Assembly (NCBI RefSeq): GCF_034092415.1
Contig: NZ_CP139304.1
Location: 124,001 to 188,000 of the forward strand
Reading direction: 5' to 3'
Length of the DNA: 64,000 nt
Source: Prochlorococcus sp. MIT 1341
GTDB lineage: Bacteria; Cyanobacteriota; Cyanobacteriia; PCC-6307; Cyanobiaceae
Below, piece after piece: positions 1 to 9,070 of this stretch. Position 1 is the stretch's first letter, and each line of letters starts with the position of its first letter. The notes beneath the pieces are model-generated. The model was not told the origin of the DNA and ran no database searches. It saw nothing but the letters and a program-made list of their open reading frames with translations. Both the position numbers and the translations under genes were made by a program.

Positions 1-236
1 TGAAAAAAAGGATAGTAGAAGGGCGAATTGGTAAAAGACTTAAGGAACTGGCTTTAATGGAACAACCTTTTATTAGAGATAGCTCCTTAACTGTTGCTGA
101 ACTTGTTAAACAGGTGGCAGGCCAGATTGGAGAGAATGTCAAAATTCGTCGCTTCACAAGATTTACTCTTGGAGAAGGAATTGATATTGAAAAGACAGAT
201 TTTGCATCTGAAGTTGCTTCAATGTCAGTTGGTTGA
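1..236 (+). CDS. tsf: Elongation factor Ts, C-terminal end (partial)
   Basis: Only the last 77 codons are in the window; the reading frame begins at base 3 and stops at TGA 234-236. EF-Ts is the guanine nucleotide exchange factor that recycles EF-Tu in the cytoplasm. The visible part matches the EF-Ts C-terminal region: a basic segment ([15 protein letters not shown]), then LMEQPFIRD and a terminal stretch with [15 protein letters not shown]. The LMEQPFI...VKIRRF pattern is characteristic of bacterial EF-Ts. In this lineage rpsB normally precedes it, but that lies outside the window. The next gene starts 24 bases downstream on the same strand. Confidence 0.93.
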   Translation, partial: KKRIVEGRIGKRLKELALMEQPFIRDSSLTVAELVKQVAGQIGENVKIRRFTRFTLGEGIDIEKTDFASEVASMSVG

Positions 237-260
237 TTCTCCTTAGAACATAACCTTATT

Positions 261-1451
261 TTGAAGAGACTAGACCCATCTAATCAGTTAGATCTTCTTC
301 GCTCAAAGAGTAAGAAGTTAGCGTCACTCATTTATCTTGATGAGGCTCTTTACCTTCAAGAGTTGAGAAGTTCCTTACTTGGTGCAGTTAGGCAAGCAAT
401 CTTTCAGCTGATTACCTACGGAAATAAAAATAGACTAAGCAAAATTTCTGTCCCTCTACGCGATAACTTAATTCAATCTGTTGACAGGTCAGTCTCACAA
501 TGTTGTTCGTTATTAACCGTTGAACATTTGATAGCTCTAATGAATCAAATGAGAGAGGAAAAGCGAATCCGTCAAGAAAGGGCTAGGCAGAAGTTGCTTA
601 TGGAAATTAACAATCAGAATAAATCAAAGCAAGAGCCCTATGGTTCTTTATCTATAAGTATGGTCCCCCCGCTGGAAAATACTGAGCCTGTTGAAAAGCT
701 TTTTACCAGCTTGGATTATAACGATGTCCTTAATGATACAAGTAGTATTACTTCAGAAGAAGAGCTTTCTCTCCTCCCCTTAGATGAGGGGCAAGACTCA
801 AAAGATGTTGAGTCAGATGAGTTCGTTAATAATTCCAAGGCAAAAGCAAAAACTGAACAACCTTTTGAAATGTTCCGATCGCTTTTTGGAATGGCTGAGG
901 ATACCCTTGAGCCTTCTAATTCTTTGTTGGTTGGTAACAATAATGATGATGACATTAAAGATGGCGAAGAATTTGTGATTAATGAAGAAGACTATTTGAA
1001 AGATGGACTTCTGCCTAGAAATCCAATCGAACTCTCCCGATGGCTTGACTCCTTTGAGAAAGCCATTACAAGAAGGCTGCGAAACCTTTCCCATGCTTTA
1101 AACGTAGAACTTTTGAGGACAGGAGTTATTAGTAATCTTTTGCCAGTTCCACTTTTGGACGCTGCAATCGAGGGAGAATTGGAATTTATTTCTGTTGGGT
1201 CTAACCTTTTAAAAATCCCTTCCCCGGTTCTTTTCTCGCAGTTAGATGATGGAATGGATTTAATTTGTGTTTTGCTACGTTTTTCAGATTTGGAATATGA
1301 ATCCCATCGACTGCGTCGATGTAGATCAAAGATAACGAATCATAAAAACTTATTACTGACAATGGCACGACAACAGCGTCATTGGCAAAGTCGATTTTCT
1401 AATAAGGAGGCACATCAACAATGGTGGGGAAATCCTCCGGAACAGAATTAA
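261..1451 (+). CDS. Conserved hypothetical protein between tsf and recG
   Basis: A 396-residue protein of unknown function beginning at TTG 261. I recognise no catalytic motif. The N-terminal ~110 residues are helical and basic, residues ~150-250 are acidic and low-complexity (many D, E, S and N), and the C-terminal ~150 residues are again ordered and basic, ending in a QRHWQSRF-type stretch. There is no signal peptide or membrane segment. It lies 24 bases after tsf and its last 31 bases overlap the start of recG, so the three are probably co-transcribed. The tsf-unknown-recG order suggests a gene conserved in picocyanobacteria. The start is uncertain because there is no clear ribosome binding site. 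Confidence 0.75.
   Translation: MKRLDPSNQLDLLRSKSKKLASLIYLDEALYLQELRSSLLGAVRQAIFQLITYGNKNRLSKISVPLRDNLIQSVDRSVSQCCSLLTVEHLIALMNQMREEKRIRQERARQKLLMEINNQNKSKQEPYGSLSISMVPPLENTEPVEKLFTSLDYNDVLNDTSSITSEEELSLLPLDEGQDSKDVESDEFVNNSKAKAKTEQPFEMFRSLFGMAEDTLEPSNSLLVGNNNDDDIKDGEEFVINEEDYLKDGLLPRNPIELSRWLDSFEKAITRRLRNLSHALNVELLRTGVISNLLPVPLLDAAIEGELEFISVGSNLLKIPSPVLFSQLDDGMDLICVLLRFSDLEYESHRLRRCRSKITNHKNLLLTMARQQRHWQSRFSNKEAHQQWWGNPPEQN
1404..1410 (+). promoter_or_regulatory. Strong ribosome binding site of recG
   Basis: AAGGAGG lies 10 bases before ATG 1421, inside the 3' end of the preceding gene. Such a full Shine-Dalgarno match is rare in this window, and it fixes the recG start even though it creates a 31-base overlap between the two genes. 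Confidence 0.7.
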
Positions 1452-3964
1452 CTGGTAATTCCAAGAATTCTCTAGATACGCAACAACTGTGCTCTGTATT
1501 GGATTGGATCAGACTTCTTCAAAAAGCTTTTACACTTGAAGTCGAACAGGGTTTTAACAATCTTCAAGGACGACGGGAGTTCTTTCACGAGTTTGCAGAA
1601 CGACAACTTTTGGAGTTCCAGGAAGTTCCTTTACCTGCAGAAACAAGGGTTCAGTTAAAAGAATTGTCAACACAATTCCATCTTTACCCCGAGAAGAATA
1701 AAACTTCACGAAGGCGATTAATTACTAAATCTCGCTTTGAACTGCATCGCCTTAGCAAACATCTTCAGCCCGAATCCCCAATAGGGCCACCACATATCAG
1801 GCATGCTAAAGAATCTATCTCAAATTTCTCTTCTCATACGAAGTTAAACTCTTCTTTAAGTCTTGAAAGTTTGTTGATAGATGTAAAAGGTGTAGGACCT
1901 AGGTTTGCTGAGAAACTTTCTGCTCTTGGCATTATTTTTATTAAAGATCTTCTGGAATATTACCCACGAGATTATGTTGACTATTCTTCCTTGCGTCGAA
2001 TCTCTGATTTAAGAGTAGGTGAAACATCAACGATAGTGGCTAATGTAAAAAGATCTAATGGTTTTAAGAGTCCTCGTAATCCAAACTTATCAATTCTTGA
2101 ACTTCATTTAGAGGATTTGACTGGCAAGTTAAAGGTCACTCGATTTTTTGCAGGTCGTAGGTTTAGTAGTTATGCCTATATAAAGAGTCAGGCTAATTTA
2201 TATCCTCCAGGTTCAACTGTTGCTGTAAGCGGATTAGTTAAGAGTGGCGATTATGGGGTTAGTTTTCAAGATCCTTTGATTGAAGTCATGGAAAATCCTT
2301 CTTCACCTATTAGATCGCAAAGTATTGGACGTATTTTGTCCGTTTACCCTTTAACGGAAGGACTTAAGGCAGATAAATTTCGCGAGTTAGTTGCAAATGT
2401 GTTGCCTCTGGCAGAAAAGTTTTTAGACCCTCTACCACCCTTTACTTTGAAAGGGCTTAATTTGATGCCAAAAAGCGATGCGATTGTTCAAATCCATAAA
2501 CCAGGATCAACTGATTTATTACAGGCTGCTAGACGAAGGTTGGTTTTTGATGAGTTTTTCTTTCTTCAACTGGGTTTACTCAGGAAACGCTTTGAAATTC
2601 GAACTCGGGAAGCTCCTTCTTTAAGAACTGAACTTCAACAAGGAGGCTTAGTAGAGAAATTTCTTGATCTTTTGCCTTTTTCTTTGACGGGAGCACAAGA
2701 AAGAGTGCTTGCAGAAATTAGCTCAGATGTCTCCAAGTCAGAACCAATGGCGAGATTAATCCAGGGTGATGTTGGAAGTGGAAAGACGGTTGTGGCTATT
2801 GCTTCTCTTTTAAAAGCAGTTGAATCAGGCTGGCAAGGAGCTTTGATGGCACCTACAGAGGTTTTAGCTGATCAACATTATCGATCTCTTTGCAAGTGGC
2901 TACCGCAAATTCATGTGAATGTGGAGTTGCTAACGGGATCTACGCCTCGTTTAAGTAGGCGAAGAATTTTGGAAGATTTAGCGAATGGCTCGATAAAGAT
3001 ACTTGTGGGTACTCATGCTCTTATTGAAGACCCTGTAGTTTTCAACAGATTAGGTTTAGTGGTCGTTGATGAACAACATCGTTTCGGTGTTCATCAGAGA
3101 AACAACTTGCTTGGGAAGGGACTACAGCCACATCTTCTTACTATGACGGCAACACCAATACCTAGAACACTTGCCCTTTCGCTACATGGTGATCTTGATG
3201 TAAGTCAGATTGATGAACTTCCCCCAGGGCGCAAAGCCATTAAAACTTCTCTGCTCAAAGGTTCTGAGAGAAATAGGGCGTATGAACTTATCAGAGAGGG
3301 GGTTGAGAAAGGACAGCGAGCATATGTCGTTTTGCCCCTAGTAAAAGATTCGGAAAAACTTGATCTTCGTTCGGCAGTGATGACTCATCAGGAACTATCT
3401 AAACAAATTTTTCCCGAATTTGAAGTTGGGTTATTGCATGGACGTATGACTAGTGTGGACAAGCAAGAAATTATTCGAAATTTCTCTTCAGGACAGTGTC
3501 AGGTACTTGTTTCTACAACTGTAGTCGAAGTTGGAGTTGATGTGCCAGAAGCGTCAATCATGGTTATTGAACATGCTGAACGCTTTGGCCTGGCACAGCT
3601 GCATCAACTTAGAGGTCGAGTCGGACGCGGATCTTGTTCGTCCTATTGCTTGTTGATTAATGACAGTAAAACACCTCTAGGTAAGGAACGACTTGAAGTT
3701 CTTACTAAATCTAACGATGGATTTGAAATAGCTGAAATCGACCTTCGTCTTAGAGGCCCCGGGCAAATTCTTGGTACTAGACAGTCTGGGTTGCCAGATT
3801 TTGCATTGGCAAGTCTTGTAAAAGATGCAGACGTTTTAAAGCAGGCAAGAGTAGAAGCTATTCGATTATTAAATGAGAGCCCAGATTTAATTTCCAAAGG
3901 TTTGTTGAGGGAAATGCTTGACGAAAACTGGAAGAAATTCAGTGGTAAAGCACATTTAAATTAA
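1421..3964 (+). CDS. recG: ATP-dependent DNA helicase RecG
   Basis: RecG remodels stalled replication forks and branch-migrates Holliday junctions. The 847-residue product is longer than E. coli RecG (693 aa) because of a ~150-residue N-terminal extension before the wedge domain, which begins near residue 151 (DVKGVGPRFAEKL). Superfamily 2 helicase motifs are present: Walker A GDVGSGKT (449-456), motif II DEQH (550-553) followed by RFGV as is usual in RecG, motif III TATPIPRTL, and motif VI QLRGRVGRG. Such N-terminal extensions are familiar in cyanobacterial and plant RecG. The start at ATG 1421 is supported by the AAGGAGG site. Confidence 0.96.
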   Translation: MVGKSSGTELTGNSKNSLDTQQLCSVLDWIRLLQKAFTLEVEQGFNNLQGRREFFHEFAERQLLEFQEVPLPAETRVQLKELSTQFHLYPEKNKTSRRRLITKSRFELHRLSKHLQPESPIGPPHIRHAKESISNFSSHTKLNSSLSLESLLIDVKGVGPRFAEKLSALGIIFIKDLLEYYPRDYVDYSSLRRISDLRVGETSTIVANVKRSNGFKSPRNPNLSILELHLEDLTGKLKVTRFFAGRRFSSYAYIKSQANLYPPGSTVAVSGLVKSGDYGVSFQDPLIEVMENPSSPIRSQSIGRILSVYPLTEGLKADKFRELVANVLPLAEKFLDPLPPFTLKGLNLMPKSDAIVQIHKPGSTDLLQAARRRLVFDEFFFLQLGLLRKRFEIRTREAPSLRTELQQGGLVEKFLDLLPFSLTGAQERVLAEISSDVSKSEPMARLIQGDVGSGKTVVAIASLLKAVESGWQGALMAPTEVLADQHYRSLCKWLPQIHVNVELLTGSTPRLSRRRILEDLANGSIKILVGTHALIEDPVVFNRLGLVVVDEQHRFGVHQRNNLLGKGLQPHLLTMTATPIPRTLALSLHGDLDVSQIDELPPGRKAIKTSLLKGSERNRAYELIREGVEKGQRAYVVLPLVKDSEKLDLRSAVMTHQELSKQIFPEFEVGLLHGRMTSVDKQEIIRNFSSGQCQVLVSTTVVEVGVDVPEASIMVIEHAERFGLAQLHQLRGRVGRGSCSSYCLLINDSKTPLGKERLEVLTKSNDGFEIAEIDLRLRGPGQILGTRQSGLPDFALASLVKDADVLKQARVEAIRLLNESPDLISKGLLREMLDENWKKFSGKAHLN

Positions 3965-4308
3965 AGTAATACTTTTCCACAAACGCTGGTCTCAGATGAG
4001 TCTTAAAAATAGATTTTGGCGTCTTGGTTTCCGCTCTTCCTTCGCGTTGTTCGTTTTCTCTTCAAGTCAGCTATTCCTCTGGTAGATGAACTCGCTATGT
4101 ACAAAAATTTGTATAAAATCTTGCTTTGTCAATGGTTCTTGATCAAAGAATCAAGAAATTGGATTGCTGGTTTTCTTCTCTAAAGCTTTGTAAAATTTCT
4201 TGCTGCTTAGGGCTCTATAGTTTTAAATCGATCCAAATCATTTTTCCTCTGCGAGATCAGACCTGTGGAAAAAATCGAGATATCTGTGGAAATTTTTAAA
4301 TAATTTTC
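3965..4308. other. 344-base intergenic region with DnaA-box-like sites
   Basis: No convincing gene lies here. Two perfect cyanobacterial-type DnaA boxes are visible: TTTTCCACA at 3973-3981 and its inverse TGTGGAAAA at 4264-4272. A third copy with one mismatch, TGTGGAAAT, is at 4285-4293. A 29-codon ORF (3996-4085) has a hydrophobic middle but no ribosome binding site and is probably chance. The downstream end must contain the vanX promoter. Confidence 0.5.
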
Positions 4309-5043
4309 ATGATAAGGCCTTGGGCGACTGTTCCTATCCTTGATAATGGGGAATCTCTTTGTTTGATCCCAAATTCACTCCATCGACTAACCCCGCATCC
4401 ATATGTGGCCTTGGGTGCCCCTTACGTTGATGGAATCGATCCGTTTTGGCTCAGAGAAGGGGTTGTAAGTCGTTTGGTTGCTGCAGAAGATCAACTTCTA
4501 CGTAGTGTTTCGGGATATCGTTTGGCAATATTTGATGCATGGAGACCAATTGCTGTTCAAGCGTTTATGTTTCAACATGCAGTTGATGAGGAGTGCAGGC
4601 TAAAGGGTGTTAGCCAAACTGAGTCAAAAGACTCGCCCAAAATGAGGGCAATTCTTGAGGAAGTCAAGCAGTTTTGGGCTTCTCCATCTGAGGATCCCTC
4701 AACCCCTCCTCCTCATTCCACTGGGGGGGCTGTCGATCTAACTTTGGTTGATTTGCAGGGAAAAGAAGTTGAAATGGGAGGTGAAATTGATGAAATTAGT
4801 GTAATTTCAAAGCCCAATTATTATGCTCTCAAGGCAGAAAAGTATAAAGAATCGGATTTTTTTCGTTGGCATAATAGGAGATTGATTCTAGCTGATGTAA
4901 TGAGAGATTTAGGGTTCGCTCAGCATCCAAATGAATGGTGGCACTTTAGTTATGGAGATCAACTCTGGGCTTGGTCCGAAGGACGCAAAAATGCTGTTTA
5001 TGGTAAATCCAACCCTCCAGAGATTAAATCAAGTACAAATTGA
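4309..5043 (+). CDS. vanX: D-alanyl-D-alanine dipeptidase (VanX/DdpX family)
   Basis: Zinc peptidase of family M15D that hydrolyses D-Ala-D-Ala. The 244-residue protein shows the family motifs: FDAWRP around residue 75, the zinc-binding SxHxxGxAxDL pattern as HSTGGAVDLTL near residue 138, and EWWHF near residue 208 with the catalytic Glu and third zinc ligand. Outside resistance clusters such enzymes are thought to recycle D-Ala from peptidoglycan precursors, and nothing here suggests a glycopeptide-resistance cassette (no vanH or vanA). There is no signal peptide, so it is probably cytoplasmic. Its last 46 bases overlap the end of the convergent sulfite reductase gene. Confidence 0.9.
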   Translation: MIRPWATVPILDNGESLCLIPNSLHRLTPHPYVALGAPYVDGIDPFWLREGVVSRLVAAEDQLLRSVSGYRLAIFDAWRPIAVQAFMFQHAVDEECRLKGVSQTESKDSPKMRAILEEVKQFWASPSEDPSTPPPHSTGGAVDLTLVDLQGKEVEMGGEIDEISVISKPNYYALKAEKYKESDFFRWHNRRLILADVMRDLGFAQHPNEWWHFSYGDQLWAWSEGRKNAVYGKSNPPEIKSSTN

Positions 5044-6815
5044 TCTCCTCTATTACTAATGTGCTTTCCTAGTGAATGCTTTAATCCTGTCTTCTTCCAG
5101 TCCAAAAGTAACGGCTCGATTGTTTTCTCTAAATGGTTTAGTGGCATCTTTTGCAGATATGGTTTTGCAAGTGTTTTTAAATCTGGCGTTCCACCTAGCC
5201 AAAGTTGATATTGATTTACCCCACTTCCTACTAATCCAATTTCGGCCATATATGGACGAGCACAACCATTCGGGCATCCAGTCATACGTATTAGTATTGA
5301 TTTTTCAATCTTTAGCTTCGCAAGTAAAGTCTCTACCCTGTTAAGTACGTTGGGTAGATAACGCTCAGCCTCAGTAATCGCAAGGCCGCATAATGGTAAT
5401 GCAGGACAGGCTATTGCATGTCTTTCAAGTTTTTTAGGGTGTTTGGGATCTTTTATTCCAATCTCATCAAGACTTTTCTTTACGCTAGAAAGTTGTTGTA
5501 CGCCTACATTGCAAAGTAGGAGGTCTTGATTAGGGGTTAGACGTACATCAAGTTGATACGTTTGTATGATCTTATTTAATCCTTTTTTGAGTTCCCCTGA
5601 CAGCCTTCCAGATAAAAGTGGAATACCTACAAACCATCTTTTCCGATCTTGTTTATGCCATCCTAGATAATCCTCTAATTTAGATTCTGGCTCTGGTCTT
5701 ATTTCCTCAAGACCATGCATATAGTATTTTTTGATTTCATTCCTAAACCATCCTATCCCTCTATCATTAATAAGATATTTCATACGTGCATGTCGTCTAT
5801 CCTTTCTATCCCCGTAGTCTCTTTGTAAGGCGAGGATTGACTGAATAAGTTCTAATATGTTTTCTGCTTTTACATACCCTAGAGGATTTGCAATTCTAGC
5901 AAAGGTTTCCTCCTTATTATGAGTTCTTCCCATCCCACCTCCTACATATACGTTGCATCCTTTTAAAAGGCCGTTTGGATTAGTAAAAACAACAATTCCT
6001 ATATCTTGAGTTAAGAGGTCAACAGAGTTATCTCCTTGAACTGTTACGGCACATTTGAATTTCCTTGGAAGATAGGTGCTGCCATAAAGAGGCTCTTTTG
6101 GATCGCCGCTAAAAACAGCAGATTCTTTTTGCTTTATTTCTGCGTTTTTCACCCTTTTACTAGGTTTGATTTTGTAAGCAAGGTCCCCGTCAGCCCAAAG
6201 CTCTAAGTAGGCTTCTTCCGCTGCTTTTGGGCTGAGAAGATCGGCGATATCTTGAGCTAATTTCCTCGCGGCTGGATAAGCTCCTTTCTCGAAAGGCGCC
6301 GCAGGTGCCATAACGTTGCGTGAGATATCACCACAAGCAGCCAATGTTGACCCCATTGAGCATATGACTGTGTTTATAACTTGATGCAGATCGTCTTTAC
6401 GGATTCCATGCATTTGAAAAGCTTGGCGTGTTGTAACCCTCAGGGTCCTGTTGCCCAGCTTCTCAGATAGTGAATCAAGCGCATTGAAAAGATCAGGTGA
6501 AACGCGACCGCCAGGACTTCGAAGACGAAGCATCATTTGCCAGTCTTTTTCTTTCCCTTTTTCTCTTTTGTCACGATTGTCTTGTTGATAGCTTCCGTGA
6601 AACTTTAATAGCTGTAAAGCATCATTAGAAAAGTGGTTGCTATCGTTTTTAAGCTCGGTAAATAGTGGCTCGCGTAGATAGTCGCTATTTTCTTTAAAAT
6701 TTTCAAATTTGTTTGGCTCTCCACCAAGTGCAATGCATGGTGAAAATCCTCTATCCATGTTTTCCTTTGTGGATGTTTCGCCTTCTTTCACGGCTTTAAA
6801 TCGCTCCTCGGCCAC
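4998..6815 (-). CDS. sir: Ferredoxin-dependent sulfite reductase
   Basis: Reduces sulfite to sulfide with six electrons from ferredoxin, in assimilatory sulfate reduction. The 605-residue protein has the siroheme/[4Fe-4S] cysteine signatures of the nitrite/sulfite reductase family: ACPALPLCGLA followed ~40 residues later by TGCPNGCARPYMAE, the form typical of plant and cyanobacterial sulfite reductase. Upstream are the two ferredoxin-like half domains, with RVTTRQAFQMHGI near residue 105. The start used is GTG 6815-6813. The gene diverges from glyS (69 bases between starts) and its 3' end overlaps vanX by 46 bases. Confidence 0.95.
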   Translation of the reverse strand: MAEERFKAVKEGETSTKENMDRGFSPCIALGGEPNKFENFKENSDYLREPLFTELKNDSNHFSNDALQLLKFHGSYQQDNRDKREKGKEKDWQMMLRLRSPGGRVSPDLFNALDSLSEKLGNRTLRVTTRQAFQMHGIRKDDLHQVINTVICSMGSTLAACGDISRNVMAPAAPFEKGAYPAARKLAQDIADLLSPKAAEEAYLELWADGDLAYKIKPSKRVKNAEIKQKESAVFSGDPKEPLYGSTYLPRKFKCAVTVQGDNSVDLLTQDIGIVVFTNPNGLLKGCNVYVGGGMGRTHNKEETFARIANPLGYVKAENILELIQSILALQRDYGDRKDRRHARMKYLINDRGIGWFRNEIKKYYMHGLEEIRPEPESKLEDYLGWHKQDRKRWFVGIPLLSGRLSGELKKGLNKIIQTYQLDVRLTPNQDLLLCNVGVQQLSSVKKSLDEIGIKDPKHPKKLERHAIACPALPLCGLAITEAERYLPNVLNRVETLLAKLKIEKSILIRMTGCPNGCARPYMAEIGLVGSGVNQYQLWLGGTPDLKTLAKPYLQKMPLNHLEKTIEPLLLDWKKTGLKHSLGKHISNRGDQFVLDLISGGLDLP

Positions 6816-6884
6816 GGTAGCTAAAAGAAGAATACTTTTTTTGCTCAGATTTCAATAAAGTATGAAAAACCACTTTTTGTAGAT

Positions 6885-9050
6885 TTGCCAAACTTTCTTC
6901 TTGAGATCGGGACTGAGGAACTCCCTGCAGATTTTGCTCGCCTTGCATTGCCGCAGTTAGAGGAATCTGTTCGTAGTGACTTGGCACAGGTGCGACTTTC
7001 TCATGGCTTGATTTCATGCAATAGCACCCCTAGAAGAATAGCTCTACTAGTCGAAAACTTGGCAAAGTTTGCAGAAGACATCTTTGAAGAGAGGAAAGGT
7101 CCACCAGCAGAGCAAGCTTTTTGTAATGATGCTCCAACCTCTGCTGCAATTGGTTTTGCCAAGCGGATTGGTGTCGATTTAAAGGATTTGGAAGTAAAAG
7201 AGACAGAAAAAGGCCCTTTTGTTTTTGCGAATACTACGTGTATTGGAGCTCCTACGATCGAGATCCTGGAAAATCTGATTCCATCTTGGATAAACAGTTT
7301 GCAAGGACGTCGTTTTATGCGCTGGGGGCAAGGGGAAAGACGCTTTTCTCGTCCAATTAGATGGCTTTTGGCTTTGCTTGATGAGGAGTTGGTACCTGTT
7401 TCTCTTTGTGATACCGACCCGAAAATTTCGTCAGGAAAGGAGAGTCGAGGACACCGACTACATAATAATGTTATTAGCATCTTTTCTACTAAAGATTATA
7501 AAGAGGCCCTTTGGTCATCAGGTGTAATTGTTAATCGAGATGAAAGAACCTCTTTTATTACCGGGTTGGTCTATCCAGCCGCTAAGAGTTTAAATGCAGA
7601 GCCAGATTTACCGGAAAGCCTTTTGAATGAACTTATAGATTTAGTCGAGTTCCCCGTTTTAATAGAGGGATCTATCCCTGAAAAATACCTTGGACTTCCT
7701 CCCGAGGTCTTGAGTACAGTGATGAGGGTTCATCAACGTTATATACCTCTTTATTTATCGAATTGTCCTAAAGATCCATTGGTAGAAAATTCAAGAGGGG
7801 TACTGCTTTCACGTTTTTTATGCATTGGTAACGGCCTTGCTGCTTCGGTGGATAAAGTTAGGTTAGGGAATGAAAGAGTTTTAAAAGCAAGGCTTGAAGA
7901 TGCAGAGTTTTTCGTTAGTGCAGATAGGTCTATAAGTAGCGAGGAGCGTGTTGGTAAATTATCTTCAGTTACTTTTGCTGAAGGATTGGGTTCATTGCTG
8001 GATCGTGTAGGTCGGATGCAATGGTTAATGGACCCTTTAATAAAAGAATTGGAACTTGATCAAAGTTCTTCAAGCAATCTTCGAAGGGCAACATATCTTT
8101 GTAAGCATGACTTGGTAAGTCATATGGTTGGAGAGTTCCCTGAATTGCAAGGAATTATTGGGGGGAAATATCTTCTCTCAGAAGGTGAAGAAAGAGCTGT
8201 GGCATTAGCAGTTTCAGAACACTATTTCCCTAGGGGCTCTGGTGACTTATTACCGCAATCGCATATTGGTGCTGTTCTAGCCATTATTGATAGATTGGAG
8301 CTTTTAATTAGTATTTTTGCAAAAGGAGGACGCCCTACTGGGTCCTCAGATCCTTATGGACTAAGAAGAGCAGGTAATGGGATCCTACAGATTCTGTGGT
8401 CAAGAGGGTGGAAGTTGAATTTAGATTCTTTGTTGAGACAGTCTATTGAGCATTGGAAAGATCTTTTGCCAATTTTTGAAATAAACCATTTAGAACTTTA
8501 TGAGGAGATCTCAGGGTTCTTTTGTCAAAGAATTGTTAGCTTGCTAGAGGATTCTGATTTTGATTATGATTTAGTTCAAGCAGTTGCTGGAGAAAGTACT
8601 TCTTCTCTGCGATTACTTTCGGACCCTAATGATGCCAGGAATCGTATTGAACTGTTGTTAAAGATGCGAATAAATGGAACGCTTTCAACCTTACAAGCTG
8701 TTGTTACAAGGGCTTCAGGACTTGCAGATAAAGGAGACCTTGATTCCACAACTCTAAATCCCTTAAGTGCTGTAGATCCTAAGTTGTTCGAAAAAGAAAG
8801 TGAGATAAGAATGCTAAATGTATTATTAGATCTCGAGCCACTCGCAACTAATAAAACGGGTGCTTGTTATTTGGAGTTGGCTGAAGGACTTAGCTCTGGT
8901 GCAAATGTTTTGTCCTCTTTCTTTGATGGCAAAGACAGTGTGATGGTTATGTCGGATAATGAAATTGTGAGAAAAAATCGATTGAATTTATTAGGGGTAT
9001 TGAGAAATCAAGCATCTGTACTTGCAGACTTCAGCAAGCTATCTATATAG
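6885..9050 (+). CDS. glyS: Glycyl-tRNA synthetase beta subunit
   Basis: Beta chain of the alpha2beta2 glycyl-tRNA synthetase; it provides tRNA recognition and the HD-like and anticodon-binding parts, while the catalytic alpha chain (glyQ) is encoded elsewhere. At 721 residues it has the normal length. It opens with the family hallmark FLLEIGTEELP, carries KGPPAEQAF near residue 70, and ends with an anticodon-binding-like region (ARNRIELLLKMR). It starts at TTG 6885; the ATG at 6862 is in another frame and runs into a stop. It diverges from sir, so the 69-base gap must carry both promoters. Confidence 0.95.
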   Translation: MPNFLLEIGTEELPADFARLALPQLEESVRSDLAQVRLSHGLISCNSTPRRIALLVENLAKFAEDIFEERKGPPAEQAFCNDAPTSAAIGFAKRIGVDLKDLEVKETEKGPFVFANTTCIGAPTIEILENLIPSWINSLQGRRFMRWGQGERRFSRPIRWLLALLDEELVPVSLCDTDPKISSGKESRGHRLHNNVISIFSTKDYKEALWSSGVIVNRDERTSFITGLVYPAAKSLNAEPDLPESLLNELIDLVEFPVLIEGSIPEKYLGLPPEVLSTVMRVHQRYIPLYLSNCPKDPLVENSRGVLLSRFLCIGNGLAASVDKVRLGNERVLKARLEDAEFFVSADRSISSEERVGKLSSVTFAEGLGSLLDRVGRMQWLMDPLIKELELDQSSSSNLRRATYLCKHDLVSHMVGEFPELQGIIGGKYLLSEGEERAVALAVSEHYFPRGSGDLLPQSHIGAVLAIIDRLELLISIFAKGGRPTGSSDPYGLRRAGNGILQILWSRGWKLNLDSLLRQSIEHWKDLLPIFEINHLELYEEISGFFCQRIVSLLEDSDFDYDLVQAVAGESTSSLRLLSDPNDARNRIELLLKMRINGTLSTLQAVVTRASGLADKGDLDSTTLNPLSAVDPKLFEKESEIRMLNVLLDLEPLATNKTGACYLELAEGLSSGANVLSSFFDGKDSVMVMSDNEIVRKNRLNLLGVLRNQASVLADFSKLSI

Positions 9051-9070
9051 GGTTTTTAGTTACTTCTTTG

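Noticed and set aside
3996-4085. 29-codon frame in the recG-vanX gap
   Set aside because: No ribosome binding site and Phe/Ser-rich content expected from the local base composition.
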